Part shown: positions 33,131 to 41,600 of the stretch, in pieces | Position numbering within the stretch: the first letter of the stretch is position 1 | Layout: each line of letters opens with the position of its first letter | Source: Nitrospira defluvii | GTDB taxonomy: Bacteria; Nitrospirota; Nitrospiria; Nitrospirales; Nitrospiraceae | Assembly: GCF_905220995.1 (NCBI RefSeq) | Contig: NZ_CAJNBJ010000002.1 | Coordinates: 372,001 to 436,000 of the forward strand | Direction of reading: 5' to 3' | Length of the DNA stretch: 64,000 nt | Position numbers and translations under genes: made by a program | Notes under the pieces: model-generated | Told to the model about the DNA's origin: nothing | What the model saw: the letters and a program-made list of their open reading frames with translations, nothing else | Database searches by the model: none

Positions 33131-33862
33131 TCAAAATAACCGAGGTGTAAAGAATGACACGCCGACATACGGCAGGACTCCGTTGATTCCAGTATTTCTA
33201 TCGCCAAGATTCGAATTGGAAATATGATGGAGTCGCACGCCCATCGTCCAGGTGATCCGGTCCGTCACGAAATACTGCACCCCGGGGCCGGTCTCCAAGA
33301 CGAATTCGAACTGTGTGCTTTGTTCTGGAATCCGCGGCGCCAGATTGGTCCAGATCATGCCGGCGCCGGCGTCCCAGAAGGGGACCCATCGGCCGAAGGA
33401 GAGAAAATTGTATTTCAGGACGAACGATCCTCCTACAGCTTCGGCAGCGAATGGCTTGATAAATCTCCCGAATAGCGGTTCCACCAGGAGTTCGACATTG
33501 CCTTCCCACCAGCTTTTTCCCAGCGGATCGGTGAGCACCATCCCGACGCGCGGCAGCACGAAGACCGCGCTCCGGTTGGAGGAGGAGCCGTTCCCGATCG
33601 CCGTCGTGCCCTGGGCGTATCCCACCGCCCCTCCGAGTTCCATAGTCCCCCGGGGCATGACATCGCGGACCTCGAATGACGATTGCGCAGACGCGACACT
33701 GCCACTGGCCCAGAGCATCACAATGGTGAGCACCGATGCTGAGAAGAGTGCGCCGGTGTGATGCCGACGTTGACCTATCAGCCTTTTCGGAGTCCCGCGT
33801 CCTACCGCAGCGTGACTCCGGCATCCCCGCCTGTTCCCCGTTCGCATGATCCCGCATTGCAC
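33131..33862 (-). CDS. pagL: PagL-like lipid A 3-O-deacylase (acyloxyacyl hydrolase)
   Basis: 243 residues from ATG 33862 (33847 possible). Signal peptide with hydrophobic FSASVLTIVMLWAS, cleavage near ASA-Q. The C-terminal barrel has the PagL catalytic region VRLHHISNSNLGDRNTGIN, where His and Ser of HxSN are the expected catalytic pair, and it ends in the outer-membrane Phe (FFTPRLF). PagL removes a 3-O-acyl chain from lipid A and remodels the envelope under stress. First gene after Crp-type site 10. Confidence 0.82.
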   Translation of the reverse strand: MQCGIMRTGNRRGCRSHAAVGRGTPKRLIGQRRHHTGALFSASVLTIVMLWASGSVASAQSSFEVRDVMPRGTMELGGAVGYAQGTTAIGNGSSSNRSAVFVLPRVGMVLTDPLGKSWWEGNVELLVEPLFGRFIKPFAAEAVGGSFVLKYNFLSFGRWVPFWDAGAGMIWTNLAPRIPEQSTQFEFVLETGPGVQYFVTDRITWTMGVRLHHISNSNLGDRNTGINGVLPYVGVSFFTPRLF

Positions 33863-33889
33863 CCTTTCTATCCATCACTGGATGATTGC

Positions 33890-33932
33890 ATGGTACGGCA
33901 GGCTTGAAGACGCGTCTGTGACATGCCTTACA
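33890..33932 (-). promoter_or_regulatory. Crp/Fnr-type site 10 with class II -10, drives pagL
   Basis: TGTGACATGCCTTACA (33917-33932). On the minus strand TACCAT lies 21 nt downstream (33895-33890). Centre 62 bp from the pagL start. Confidence 0.65.
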
Positions 33933-34037
33933 AGCGACTGAGAATATGTTTGTGGGAAACCGAGAAAGTGGGATCTTGGGTTGTAGGAAGATCGGATGAA
34001 CTGACGGATATTCTTGAGCTTCTCCTACCCTTGCCGG

Positions 34038-34577
34038 TCAGCGATCCCGCGCGCCGACCTGAGTATTCCTCGGGACACAAGGCGCGGCATAGCCCATGGC
34101 ATGCAGGACAGTGGGAAACATGCGTGAGACGGCGATCGCCAGAGAGAGCTCGATAACGCCGATGTCACCATATCGACGGAAAATGGCCTCACGCCAGGTA
34201 TCCTCCTCGCCGCTGGCCGTCGCCACGGCTTCGGCAAAGAAATACACTACCGCCAGGTCCGGGGAGAGCGAACAGGGGTTTTCATCGAGGATCGAATCAA
34301 GAATGGCCACGCTGACCCCGGCTTGTTTCGCGAAGCGAACCTCCATCGGAAGGCACGTTCCGCAGTCTTCATGTAAAGCTGTTACGATCCGAGCCAGGTG
34401 ATAGGCCTCAGCAGGAAGGGCGCGTCGAAATCGTGCGAGCGGCATCATCTTCGTGAACTTCAGGAAGTGCGGAGGCGACACACGAAGTACATGACGTAGA
34501 TAGGCGAGCGGGATGCCCTGTTCATATTCGATGGCACTCAGTCGCTTCTCACAAAGCCATCGGATCACTGGTATCAT
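34038..34577 (-). CDS. AhpD-fold CMD-family protein of the thioredoxin-like operon
   Basis: 179 residues from ATG 34577, overlapping the DUF3179 stop (ATGA). The open frame continues upstream into the DUF3179 gene but is out of phase with it. CMD-like helical protein with HEDCGTCLPMEVRFA, a CxxC in the AhpD position. Ends with several amphipathic helices. Last gene of the four-gene operon starting at 36479. Function by fold only. Confidence 0.7.
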   Translation of the reverse strand: MIPVIRWLCEKRLSAIEYEQGIPLAYLRHVLRVSPPHFLKFTKMMPLARFRRALPAEAYHLARIVTALHEDCGTCLPMEVRFAKQAGVSVAILDSILDENPCSLSPDLAVVYFFAEAVATASGEEDTWREAIFRRYGDIGVIELSLAIAVSRMFPTVLHAMGYAAPCVPRNTQVGARDR

Positions 34578-35602
34578 GGGGATCTGCCCTCTGGACTCTT
34601 GAACACCTGAGTGTCCGGATGGAAGGCATACCAGGCGAACCAGAAACCCATGATCGAAGGGATCGGCGTTCCGTCGACATCGAGGACGGAGGCACTGCGG
34701 GATTCCTGGTTGAACCGTATCGTGATGGACCGGCCTCCGATCTGATCGCTGATGAGAGGGCGGGCCTTCTCCAGCTCTGAAAAGGGATAGGCCTTGGTGA
34801 CGCCGTTGATCTCCACGCCGACGACCCGCTCCTTGGGATGGTAGCGTGGATCGAAATGCGTGGTATCGAACATGAGGTCGCGACGGTCGGCATAACCCAG
34901 GTACGGATCGTGGTCGTAGTTCCGGAATGATCCTGTCTCTGTAGACAGAACGAGCGTGGCAGGATGGGCGGCGCGCCATTCCGCCCAAGTCGTATGTTCC
35001 AGAAACATGGGCGTCAGTCGCTCTCCGGTCAGCGGGCCGGCCACCGCGTGCATGCCGACTTGCGACCAGAGACTTTCCGTCTGGTGGTCGTACATGAGGA
35101 GGTCGCTCTGATACAGCAGTCCGGACACACCGAATGTGTGTCGTCGTCCTTGGATGGTGGCATCGAACGCGATGCCGGTTCCGCAGAGGGGGCAGTAGGT
35201 GACAACCACCGCGTGGCCATCAATTGTATCGTTGACGATCTCGTGCCAGTTCAAAATCTTGATCGGGTAGGTCTTGGCTTCCGCTCCCAGGTTGAGGCCT
35301 AGTACCCGGTCTCCGTCGAGCAGAAACGTCGCCTCTGCGGCCGGGACGAATCGCGGATGAAGAATCGCGGGGATCCCATCCTTGCCGGGACCTCCATCAA
35401 CGATCTGATCGAGCCGCACGTTGTGGCGGGTCAGGTCGAATGTGGTCGTCGGATTTTTCCCGAGTCCTAGCCAGGCCGCAAGAATGAGGATCGCGCCGAC
35501 GGCAATGAACAAGGTCCAACGCCATTGCGGAGACGTGATGCGCTGACGGAACGTATTGCGAGAAACCGTGGGGGGAAAGAGATCTGGCTGCAGATCGCTC
35601 AT
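34574..35602 (-). CDS. DUF3179-domain membrane-anchored protein
   Basis: 342 residues from ATG 35602, which overlaps the previous stop (TGATG). N-terminal helix (WRWTLFIAVGAILILAAWLGLG) anchors an extracytoplasmic DUF3179 domain: GIPAILHPRFV, TYPIKILNWHEIVNDTI, VVTYCPLCGTGIAFD, DLLMYDHQTESLW and AYPFSELEKARPLI. The family is uncharacterised; the conserved CPLCGT pair suggests a redox or metal site. Translation coupled to neighbours on both sides. Confidence 0.85.
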   Translation of the reverse strand: MSDLQPDLFPPTVSRNTFRQRITSPQWRWTLFIAVGAILILAAWLGLGKNPTTTFDLTRHNVRLDQIVDGGPGKDGIPAILHPRFVPAAEATFLLDGDRVLGLNLGAEAKTYPIKILNWHEIVNDTIDGHAVVVTYCPLCGTGIAFDATIQGRRHTFGVSGLLYQSDLLMYDHQTESLWSQVGMHAVAGPLTGERLTPMFLEHTTWAEWRAAHPATLVLSTETGSFRNYDHDPYLGYADRRDLMFDTTHFDPRYHPKERVVGVEINGVTKAYPFSELEKARPLISDQIGGRSITIRFNQESRSASVLDVDGTPIPSIMGFWFAWYAFHPDTQVFKSPEGRSP

Positions 35603-36228
35603 CAGATGAACCAGTAGATGCCCACAACGCACGACAGCAGGACGAGCATGATGATCATGCTCCCGATCCCACAGGCCGCACCCCGGCTTTCTTTTCGTGA
35701 GAGCGCGAACTGGCTTGCTCGCGTCGCTTCGTAACTCTGATATTCTTCACGCAAGCAATTGTTCACGAATCTGACGGTATCGGGGACAAAGGCCGGCATG
35801 ATTCCGGACAGGTATCGATCAAAGGCCTTAAAGAAGCGAATCGTCGACAAGATCTTGTCGTACGTCGCCTGCTCGAGCGCGTTCAGACGGAACGCATGGG
35901 GCAATGCCGTGATGAAATAGGTTCCGGCCTCGTTCGTCGTGATGGCTAAGGCGATGATCAGCTTGGTTCTCCGATCCAGACGTTCGAGATTCATCTCTTC
36001 CTTGAACAGTTCCCAGGCCGTTTCCAGATATGCCGGTCGATTTCGCATGCCTTCAAACAAATCGGGCACGAACGAGATGCCGAATGTCCGGGTGATATCC
36101 AGGAATACGGTCTGAGCGATGGCAAAGCGGGTGAGTTCGGCATCAGTCATCGATGCGTGATCGCCTTCTGCCAGCAGGGTTGCGGCCCGTACTGTCCTGC
36201 CCAGAGCAACAGTAGACTGAGCCCTCAT
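35602..36228 (-). CDS. AhpD-like protein with C-terminal membrane anchor, no CxxC
   Basis: 208 residues from ATG 36228, overlapping the thioredoxin-like stop (ATGA). The helical CMD-like core (FLDITRTFGISFVPDLFEGM, RRTKLIIALAITTNEAGTYFITALPHAF) has lost the CxxC: the position reads NEAGTY. A C-terminal helix (IIMLVLLSCVVGIYWFI) anchors it in the membrane. A binding or structural partner rather than a peroxidase, by inference. Confidence 0.68.
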   Translation of the reverse strand: MRAQSTVALGRTVRAATLLAEGDHASMTDAELTRFAIAQTVFLDITRTFGISFVPDLFEGMRNRPAYLETAWELFKEEMNLERLDRRTKLIIALAITTNEAGTYFITALPHAFRLNALEQATYDKILSTIRFFKAFDRYLSGIMPAFVPDTVRFVNNCLREEYQSYEATRASQFALSRKESRGAACGIGSMIIMLVLLSCVVGIYWFI

Positions 36229-36479
36229 CGCTCCCCCCTCTCCCATGCACGCAATTTGGCCACAAGCCAGTCTTTCCTCGGAATGCCTGTCGTAAGGATA
36301 CGACCGTCTAACAAGAAGGCTGGAAAGACCAGCACCCCGAACAGGTCCGTGTCACCCGGTTTCGCTGTTCGGACGTCGATCTTCCAATCCGGAAGTTCAC
36401 TCTGGATCTCCTGCGCCAGGGTTCGAGCTGAGAGCTCGGACAGGCATCCCCCATGAACGAAAATATCAAGACGGGCCAT
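36225..36479 (-). CDS. Thioredoxin-fold protein with a single cysteine
   Basis: 84 residues. DIFVHGGCLSELSARTLAQE starts a thioredoxin-like fold; FGVLVFPAFLLDG has the cis-Pro. Only the first Cys of CxxC is present (CLSE). First gene of a four-gene operon joined by overlapping stop/start codons to an AhpD-like, a DUF3179 and a second AhpD-like protein. Its -10 lies six bases before the ATG, so the mRNA is predicted to be leaderless. Confidence 0.7.
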   Translation of the reverse strand: MARLDIFVHGGCLSELSARTLAQEIQSELPDWKIDVRTAKPGDTDLFGVLVFPAFLLDGRILTTGIPRKDWLVAKLRAWERGER

Positions 36480-36485
36480 GGCGCC

Positions 36486-36528
36486 ATTCTAGAGGGGTCG
36501 CGCATACCAATCTGTGAGGGGGCTTACA
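36486..36528 (-). promoter_or_regulatory. Crp/Fnr-type site 11 with class II -10, leaderless mRNA
   Basis: TGTGAGGGGGCTTACA (36513-36528). On the minus strand TAGAAT (5 of 6 to consensus) lies 21 nt downstream (36491-36486), and the start codon begins 6 bases later, at about +1. Centre 41.5 bp from the A of ATG. Confidence 0.72.
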
Positions 36529-36640
36529 TTTGAACGATAAACGACGTGTCGGGGAGCGAAACGGAACTCGAACCATGAAGCCTGTGCCGGGTCATCTACA
36601 AGCGCACTCTCCTTACTGCGGGATGAGTTCGGAGGCCAGG

Positions 36641-37207
36641 TCAGCCGATCTCCTCAGGTGACGGAATGAGTAGAACCCAAGTCAAGGCACAGACAAGATT
36701 CTCCATTATCGACAGAGCATCGGTGAAAGAGATCCCAGGATCTTCTCGAACTTCCAAGCTTCGGTGTTTGAGCATGTTTTCAGCATTCCTTCCTCGTTCG
36801 GACCAAATAGCAAGCAACTCGGGAGGAAAAGTCCTCCTGGTGGGTACCTCCCTGACTTCTCCAATGGCAGCGTTTGGCCCAAGATTGCCGACGTACCGGA
36901 GGATGTGTTCAAAAGCGAGATCCAGACGGAATATCGCATCATTAAAATAGAATCCCGCCAGCCACTCACCTTGTTCCGGTGGTCGGTCTTCCCCCAGCAT
37001 CCTGAGGGCCATCTCCTTGGCTTCATCCATGCGTCGCCACACCCTACCCGGTTCCTGCAATTGCCCTGGATATCCTAACTGCTCCGCTCGTGCGAGCGAA
37101 TAGATCGCTCCGAGGGCGAAGTTGTAGAGGCTCGAATGTCGTGGATCAGAGCGCGACACCTCCAGATCCTTCATCTGACTCAGGGCTCTTTTAATTCTGT
37201 CATTCAT
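36641..37207 (-). CDS. Helical protein of unknown function
   Basis: 188 residues, alpha-helical, with one Cys near the C-terminus (ENLVCALTW). ALSQMKDLEVSRSD, SLYNFALGAIYSLARAEQL and RLDLAFEHILRYVGN suggest a helical bundle. No signal peptide and no family recognised. Isolated: 112 bp from the thioredoxin-like promoter side and 125 bp from the SHOCT gene. Confidence 0.6.
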   Translation of the reverse strand: MNDRIKRALSQMKDLEVSRSDPRHSSLYNFALGAIYSLARAEQLGYPGQLQEPGRVWRRMDEAKEMALRMLGEDRPPEQGEWLAGFYFNDAIFRLDLAFEHILRYVGNLGPNAAIGEVREVPTRRTFPPELLAIWSERGRNAENMLKHRSLEVREDPGISFTDALSIMENLVCALTWVLLIPSPEEIG

Positions 37208-37332
37208 GGGATGCGCACCCCCTGACGAAAGACCAATGGTCGCTAGCTGATAGCATCAGGAGTGAGAGAGCACGGGAACGGCAGGATCGCGCACAAGAGA
37301 CAACAGCTTGAGCGGGCCAGATGAGCCGCTCG

Positions 37333-37566
37333 TTACATAAGTAAGTCCCGTTTTCGCTCCTCAAACTCCTGCTTACTGATCTCCCCGCGGGCATACCGTT
37401 TCTTGAGAATTTCCAATGCGGAGTCTTCACGACGGCCGAACCCTTGTCCCATCAGCCATCGGGCGACGAAGAGGCCACCGAAAATCAAGACGGTCCAGAA
37501 GAGCACCATGCTTAGCAAGCCAAAGCCCATCATGGGGATCCAGCCACAATCCGTGAATCGGTCCAT
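37333..37566 (-). CDS. SHOCT-domain membrane protein
   Basis: 77 residues from ATG 37566 (37569 also possible). One membrane helix (MGFGLLSMVLFWTVLIFGGLFV) and a C-terminal SHOCT motif, ALEILKKRYARGEISKQEFEERKRDL. SHOCT segments are short dimerising helices found on many small membrane proteins. Function unknown. Confidence 0.8.
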   Translation of the reverse strand: MDRFTDCGWIPMMGFGLLSMVLFWTVLIFGGLFVARWLMGQGFGRREDSALEILKKRYARGEISKQEFEERKRDLLM

Positions 37567-37678
37567 CATGGCAAAACCTGCACGCGATAGATGAAGGCTC
37601 TGGTTTCGAGCTGGCACTTCTTATCGACAATCGTCTTAGGCTAGTCGAGCCCGTTTAACATCTTCCATAGAGATCACT

Positions 37679-38209
37679 ATGACACCCTCTACTCCAGAGA
37701 GTCCACATCGTGACCTGTCTCCTCGCTCGACGAGAAGACCTCGCGCTGCCAAGCCCCAGACAGGCCAACATGTCTATGCGATTCCCCACTATCGGGTGAT
37801 GCTGGTGAAGGAGAGCCTGGCGCACCCCTCACCCGTCAAGATCATGGATTCCCACAACGCGTACCGGCTGCTTGTACCGGTCTTCGATGGACTCGATCGC
37901 GAGCATTTCCTGGTCATAGGCCTTGACGCGAAGCATGCCGTCATCGGCATCAACACCGTCAGCATCGGATCGGTTACCCTCAGCATCGTCCATCCCCGCG
38001 AAGTCTTCAAGCCACTCATCCTCATGAACGCGAGTGCCGTCATCCTGGCCCACAACCATCCGAGCGGCGATTCGAGTCCGAGCCCAGAAGACCGTGCTCT
38101 GACTCGGCGACTTAAAGATGGGGGCGAGCTGCTGGGCATCACCGTGCTTGACCACGTTGTGCTGGGCGAGGACCGGTACTACAGCTTTGCAGACCACCAA
38201 GAACTGTAG
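37679..38209 (+). CDS. radC: RadC-like JAB/MPN-domain protein
   Basis: 176 residues. The JAMM metal motif is intact: Glu in DREHF region, then LAHNHPSGDSSPSPED (HxHPSGD-x-SPSxxD). The N-terminal HhH domain of chromosomal RadC is absent; a Pro/Arg-rich stretch precedes the domain. RadC paralogues without HhH are frequent on mobile elements and in defence islands. It marks the start of the accessory block of the right half. Confidence 0.87.
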   Translation: MTPSTPESPHRDLSPRSTRRPRAAKPQTGQHVYAIPHYRVMLVKESLAHPSPVKIMDSHNAYRLLVPVFDGLDREHFLVIGLDAKHAVIGINTVSIGSVTLSIVHPREVFKPLILMNASAVILAHNHPSGDSSPSPEDRALTRRLKDGGELLGITVLDHVVLGEDRYYSFADHQEL

Positions 38210-38263
38210 GCAGAATAACTTCCTCCCCCACAGTCCCCCACTGTCCTGATGCTGGCAGGCAGG

Positions 38264-38620
38264 CTAGCGTTGACGGTCGGGAAAAGTGTTCAGCGGTCTG
38301 AAAGGCGTGTTTGGGTTGTACTGATTGATCGGGTTCAGCGGATTGTTAGGGTTGACCTCGTTGATCGGATTAAAGGGATTGTTGGGATTGTAACGATTGA
38401 TCGGATTGGCGGGATTCCCCGGATCGACACTGTTGATGGGGTTGAAGGGGTTCTTAGGATCCACCGAATTGATCGGGTTCAGGGGATTGTCAGGACGCAG
38501 TTGATTGATCGGATTGAAGATGTTGTAGTCGCGTTCATACTTCTCATCGAAGCCGAACTCAGCCCACGCCGGGGTGATCACGATGAGCATCAAGGCGACG
38601 AGGAGTAGGAAGGTACGCAT
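38264..38620 (-). CDS. Secreted protein made of a 12-residue NPIN repeat
   Basis: 118 residues from ATG 38620, with GGAGGTG upstream. Signal peptide (TFLLLVALMLIVITPAWA, cleavage near AEF). The rest is a perfect 12-residue period: NPIN starts at residues 36, 48, 60, 72, 84 and 96, with RPLN at 108; units look like NPINSVDPKNPF. Asn/Pro-rich repeats of this kind form extended surface or spacer structures. No family recognised. Confidence 0.75.
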   Translation of the reverse strand: MRTFLLLVALMLIVITPAWAEFGFDEKYERDYNIFNPINQLRPDNPLNPINSVDPKNPFNPINSVDPGNPANPINRYNPNNPFNPINEVNPNNPLNPINQYNPNTPFRPLNTFPDRQR

Positions 38621-38688
38621 AGGCACCTCCGGGCTGGCAGGGTGGATATGTGCATTATACGCCGTTAGAGGTCGAACTGACACAGATC

Positions 38689-41600
38689 CTAAGCCGACTT
38701 GCCGGAAAGTAACTCCGCATAGCCGAGGTGACCAAATCTCCCAAGAAGTTCAATTACGGCATCTGAGGCCTGTCTAACTTCCGGTAACGGGTGTTCTCTT
38801 GTCTGCGAGAACATTCTTCGAAGATCTCCACCCCAACTAGAAAGCTCAATATGCGACGTTTGCCCCTCGACCAAGAGCCTGACACATTCTAGAACCTCAA
38901 TTGGAAACGCGGCTGCATAATCGGGGAGACGCTCCAGCACCTGGAAATCCGGATCAATGCTATGTGTTAATCGCAGGACACCCAGAAGGTTTTCCACAGC
39001 CCACCCTGCCCCAAATTTACTAGAACCGAAGCACCAGCCGAACGCCCGAAGCTCGGCCTGGTGGCTTGCCGGATCCCGCCTCGCCTGTTCGAATCGCCAA
39101 ACCCAGAGACGCTGCAGTCGGTCTAGCACAGCGGGTTCGATAGGATCTGCCGTGCCATCTAAGCTGCGGCCAATGAACTCAATCGCCTCCGCCCGTATCT
39201 TGTCGGGTGCCCGTGTGAAAAACAGGCGAAGAAGTGAGTCCTCCTCCTCTAGCGTGTAGTGGCCTCTCCAATAGAACGTCATCAGATGGCCGGCTAATCT
39301 TTCATCGCGCAAATGGCGAGTGTCATCCGCCGATGCCGTCGGACTCCCAAGCTGCGCAACGGCCTGCGCGTATACCGGCTCGAGTGGTTCAAATACCTCT
39401 TCATAGCCGTCGTTGAAACAAATCAATCCATCCCATGCGACCAGCCAGTACCGTTGGTTGGTGGCCGGAAATATCCGCGGGACAGCGGCAGTTGCCCAGT
39501 CTCGATCAAACACAAGGATCCATGGAAACCAACGGCCGTACAGGGACCGAATCGCCAGTGAAGGATCCCTAGCCGGATCTAAATGCCTGTCGAGTACAGC
39601 ACGTGCTTCTGCGGGAAGTGTTGGGGGCCCGGCATCTTCATTCTGCCGTTTTATCCATCCCGGGTAGAAGATGAGACCCTCGATGGCCCGACCACGAACT
39701 GAATTGATTGCGCGATGCATCGACTGACTCGGCCGTTCGGAATCTTCTTCGTCGTCCTCCGGCTCTGGATCCGGATCCATCGTCAATGTTTCCAGGAGGC
39801 ACCAGGCCGCTTCACGAAGTTCAATCGGAATCCCCAAGGTTTCATGCTGAAAGCCGACACGAAGGAGCTCAACGATCCACCAACGGGTTCCACCCCAATC
39901 CAGATCGGCTTCCCAGCGATCAACACTCCGTCCTGGAATTGTGCGAGGTTGATCAAGGATCCACGAGCACAGAGAGAAGACCCGCGCCCATGGAATTTGA
40001 TGATCTGCCTGAAGCGCCTTCACGAACCCACGAACGATGCCGTGAACATATGTCGGATCTATGTCTCTCCATTTCTCTGATGCGTCGGCATAAGGAACTG
40101 GATTAGTCGCAACGACGGACGTCAACACTTCTGCCAGACCTGACCGTGTGGGATACGGAAAAGAGTTCCGATCTGGTGTCCAACTGAGCAGATAATTTCG
40201 CAATTCAGACGGCGTAAGTCTCCGCAGTTCGTCTTCAGATCTTGGAGCACGCTCTCCCGCCGAGACCACCCTCGCTTCTCTCATTGGCGGTGGCGCTGGC
40301 TCGAACTCGCCAAATTCCTGTACAAGCGCGGCATACCGCTCTTGCCAGGGAGGTGGCAGGGCGGTATGGCATGGCCCTAGCCGATTCCATTGCCAGCTCC
40401 GGCGATGCCTCTCGATCTCTTCACTGCTGGGGCGCCGCCCAGTGCTCGCTTCATAGTTCCTAATCAATCTCTCGACGTTCTGAGGTCCTGCGTCAACCCA
40501 TGCGACAATTGTCCGCTGTTCATCAGGAGTCAGGCGCGCAAAACCGACTTGAAGTAGCGCATCGTATTCCTTTCGCAAGTTTCTGCCTCTGAACGATGGT
40601 TCATGTGTGAGCCTCGACGCCACCATGTCTCTTGGCGCTAAGGTGGCAGATGCGAGAAAGTATAGAGCAAGCCGTCTGAAGATCAGCCAGCAGCGTGTTT
40701 CAAGCGCTTCGACCAAGGGACCGAGCTCGATACGTCCATCGCTCAGCAAAGATTGGGCAGCGTCCCGAGTCGTGACGGCCAATACGCTCCTAACGTCATC
40801 GCGATCGTCTTCGTCCTGAAGAGCTAGATCCGGCTGCCACACGATGGAGTTGTCGTCCCATTCATCCGACGAGGATGAGCGGCGAGAGAGTTTTGCCGCC
40901 TTCTGAAGGATGTTGCATAAGATGTCAAAGCACTCGCGGCCGGTCCTGTCAAGTACGGGTTGAAGATGGTCCTCCACGACCTGACGATATTCATACATGC
41001 TTATCCGCGGCTTAACCGGCCTATACAAGATGTCCGAGTCACCATCAGCCTGTACATGTTCAATAGCGAGCAGCGCTGTAAGCAGTGTCAGGGCTTCCTG
41101 TGACAGTCCGCCGTCTGCCAGATGGGTTGTCAGTTTGCCAAGTCGTCGCCAGAACAAGATCCCGCTATCGTGATGAACCCATTTGCTCAATCTTGGGATA
41201 AAGCGAACGGAATGTTGCGCCGGCAGTTTAAGAAGTACATCTACCAAATCGCGGATAACAAATGGATTCGCCAAGGTCCGTTGAGCAAGAGCATCTACAA
41301 TGTCGGTCAAGCCATTCAGGACCGCGGTGGGATCGGCTCTGTCGGCAACACGCACGAGGTATTCTGAAGCCGCCCAACGTGGGATGCCGCTAGCTTCAAT
41401 AGGTGGAGGGGTCCTAAAGATTCCTTCGGTTCGTAGGGCAGGGATCCATGCCGGATCCTTGAGATTCTCGAAAAAGTACCTGTAATGTTCAATATGTCCA
41501 AGCTGGGTTACGACGAGATGGACGTCGGCTGGAGTCGAATTTCGAATCAAGTCGTCAATGTCAGCGATCGTTACGAAGAAGCCTTGTCCAAGCGTGAGCA

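Noticed and set aside
33198..33878. 226-residue minus frame over pagL
   Set aside because: Arg/Gly-rich shadow of the PagL frame, which has a signal peptide and catalytic motif.
34578..34988. Upstream extension of the AhpD-like frame at 34038
   Set aside because: Overlaps the DUF3179 gene out of phase, with no protein-like pattern; the ATG at 34577 overlaps the DUF3179 stop.
38310..38520. 36-bp periodic repeats, possible CRISPR array
   Set aside because: The repeats are in frame, contiguous and coding (12 residues); there are no spacers.
38249..38608. Plus-strand frame antisense to the NPIN repeats
   Set aside because: Reading the repeat on the other strand gives a regular pattern (VDRIxGIVRI) without a ribosome site; the minus frame has a signal peptide and is the gene.
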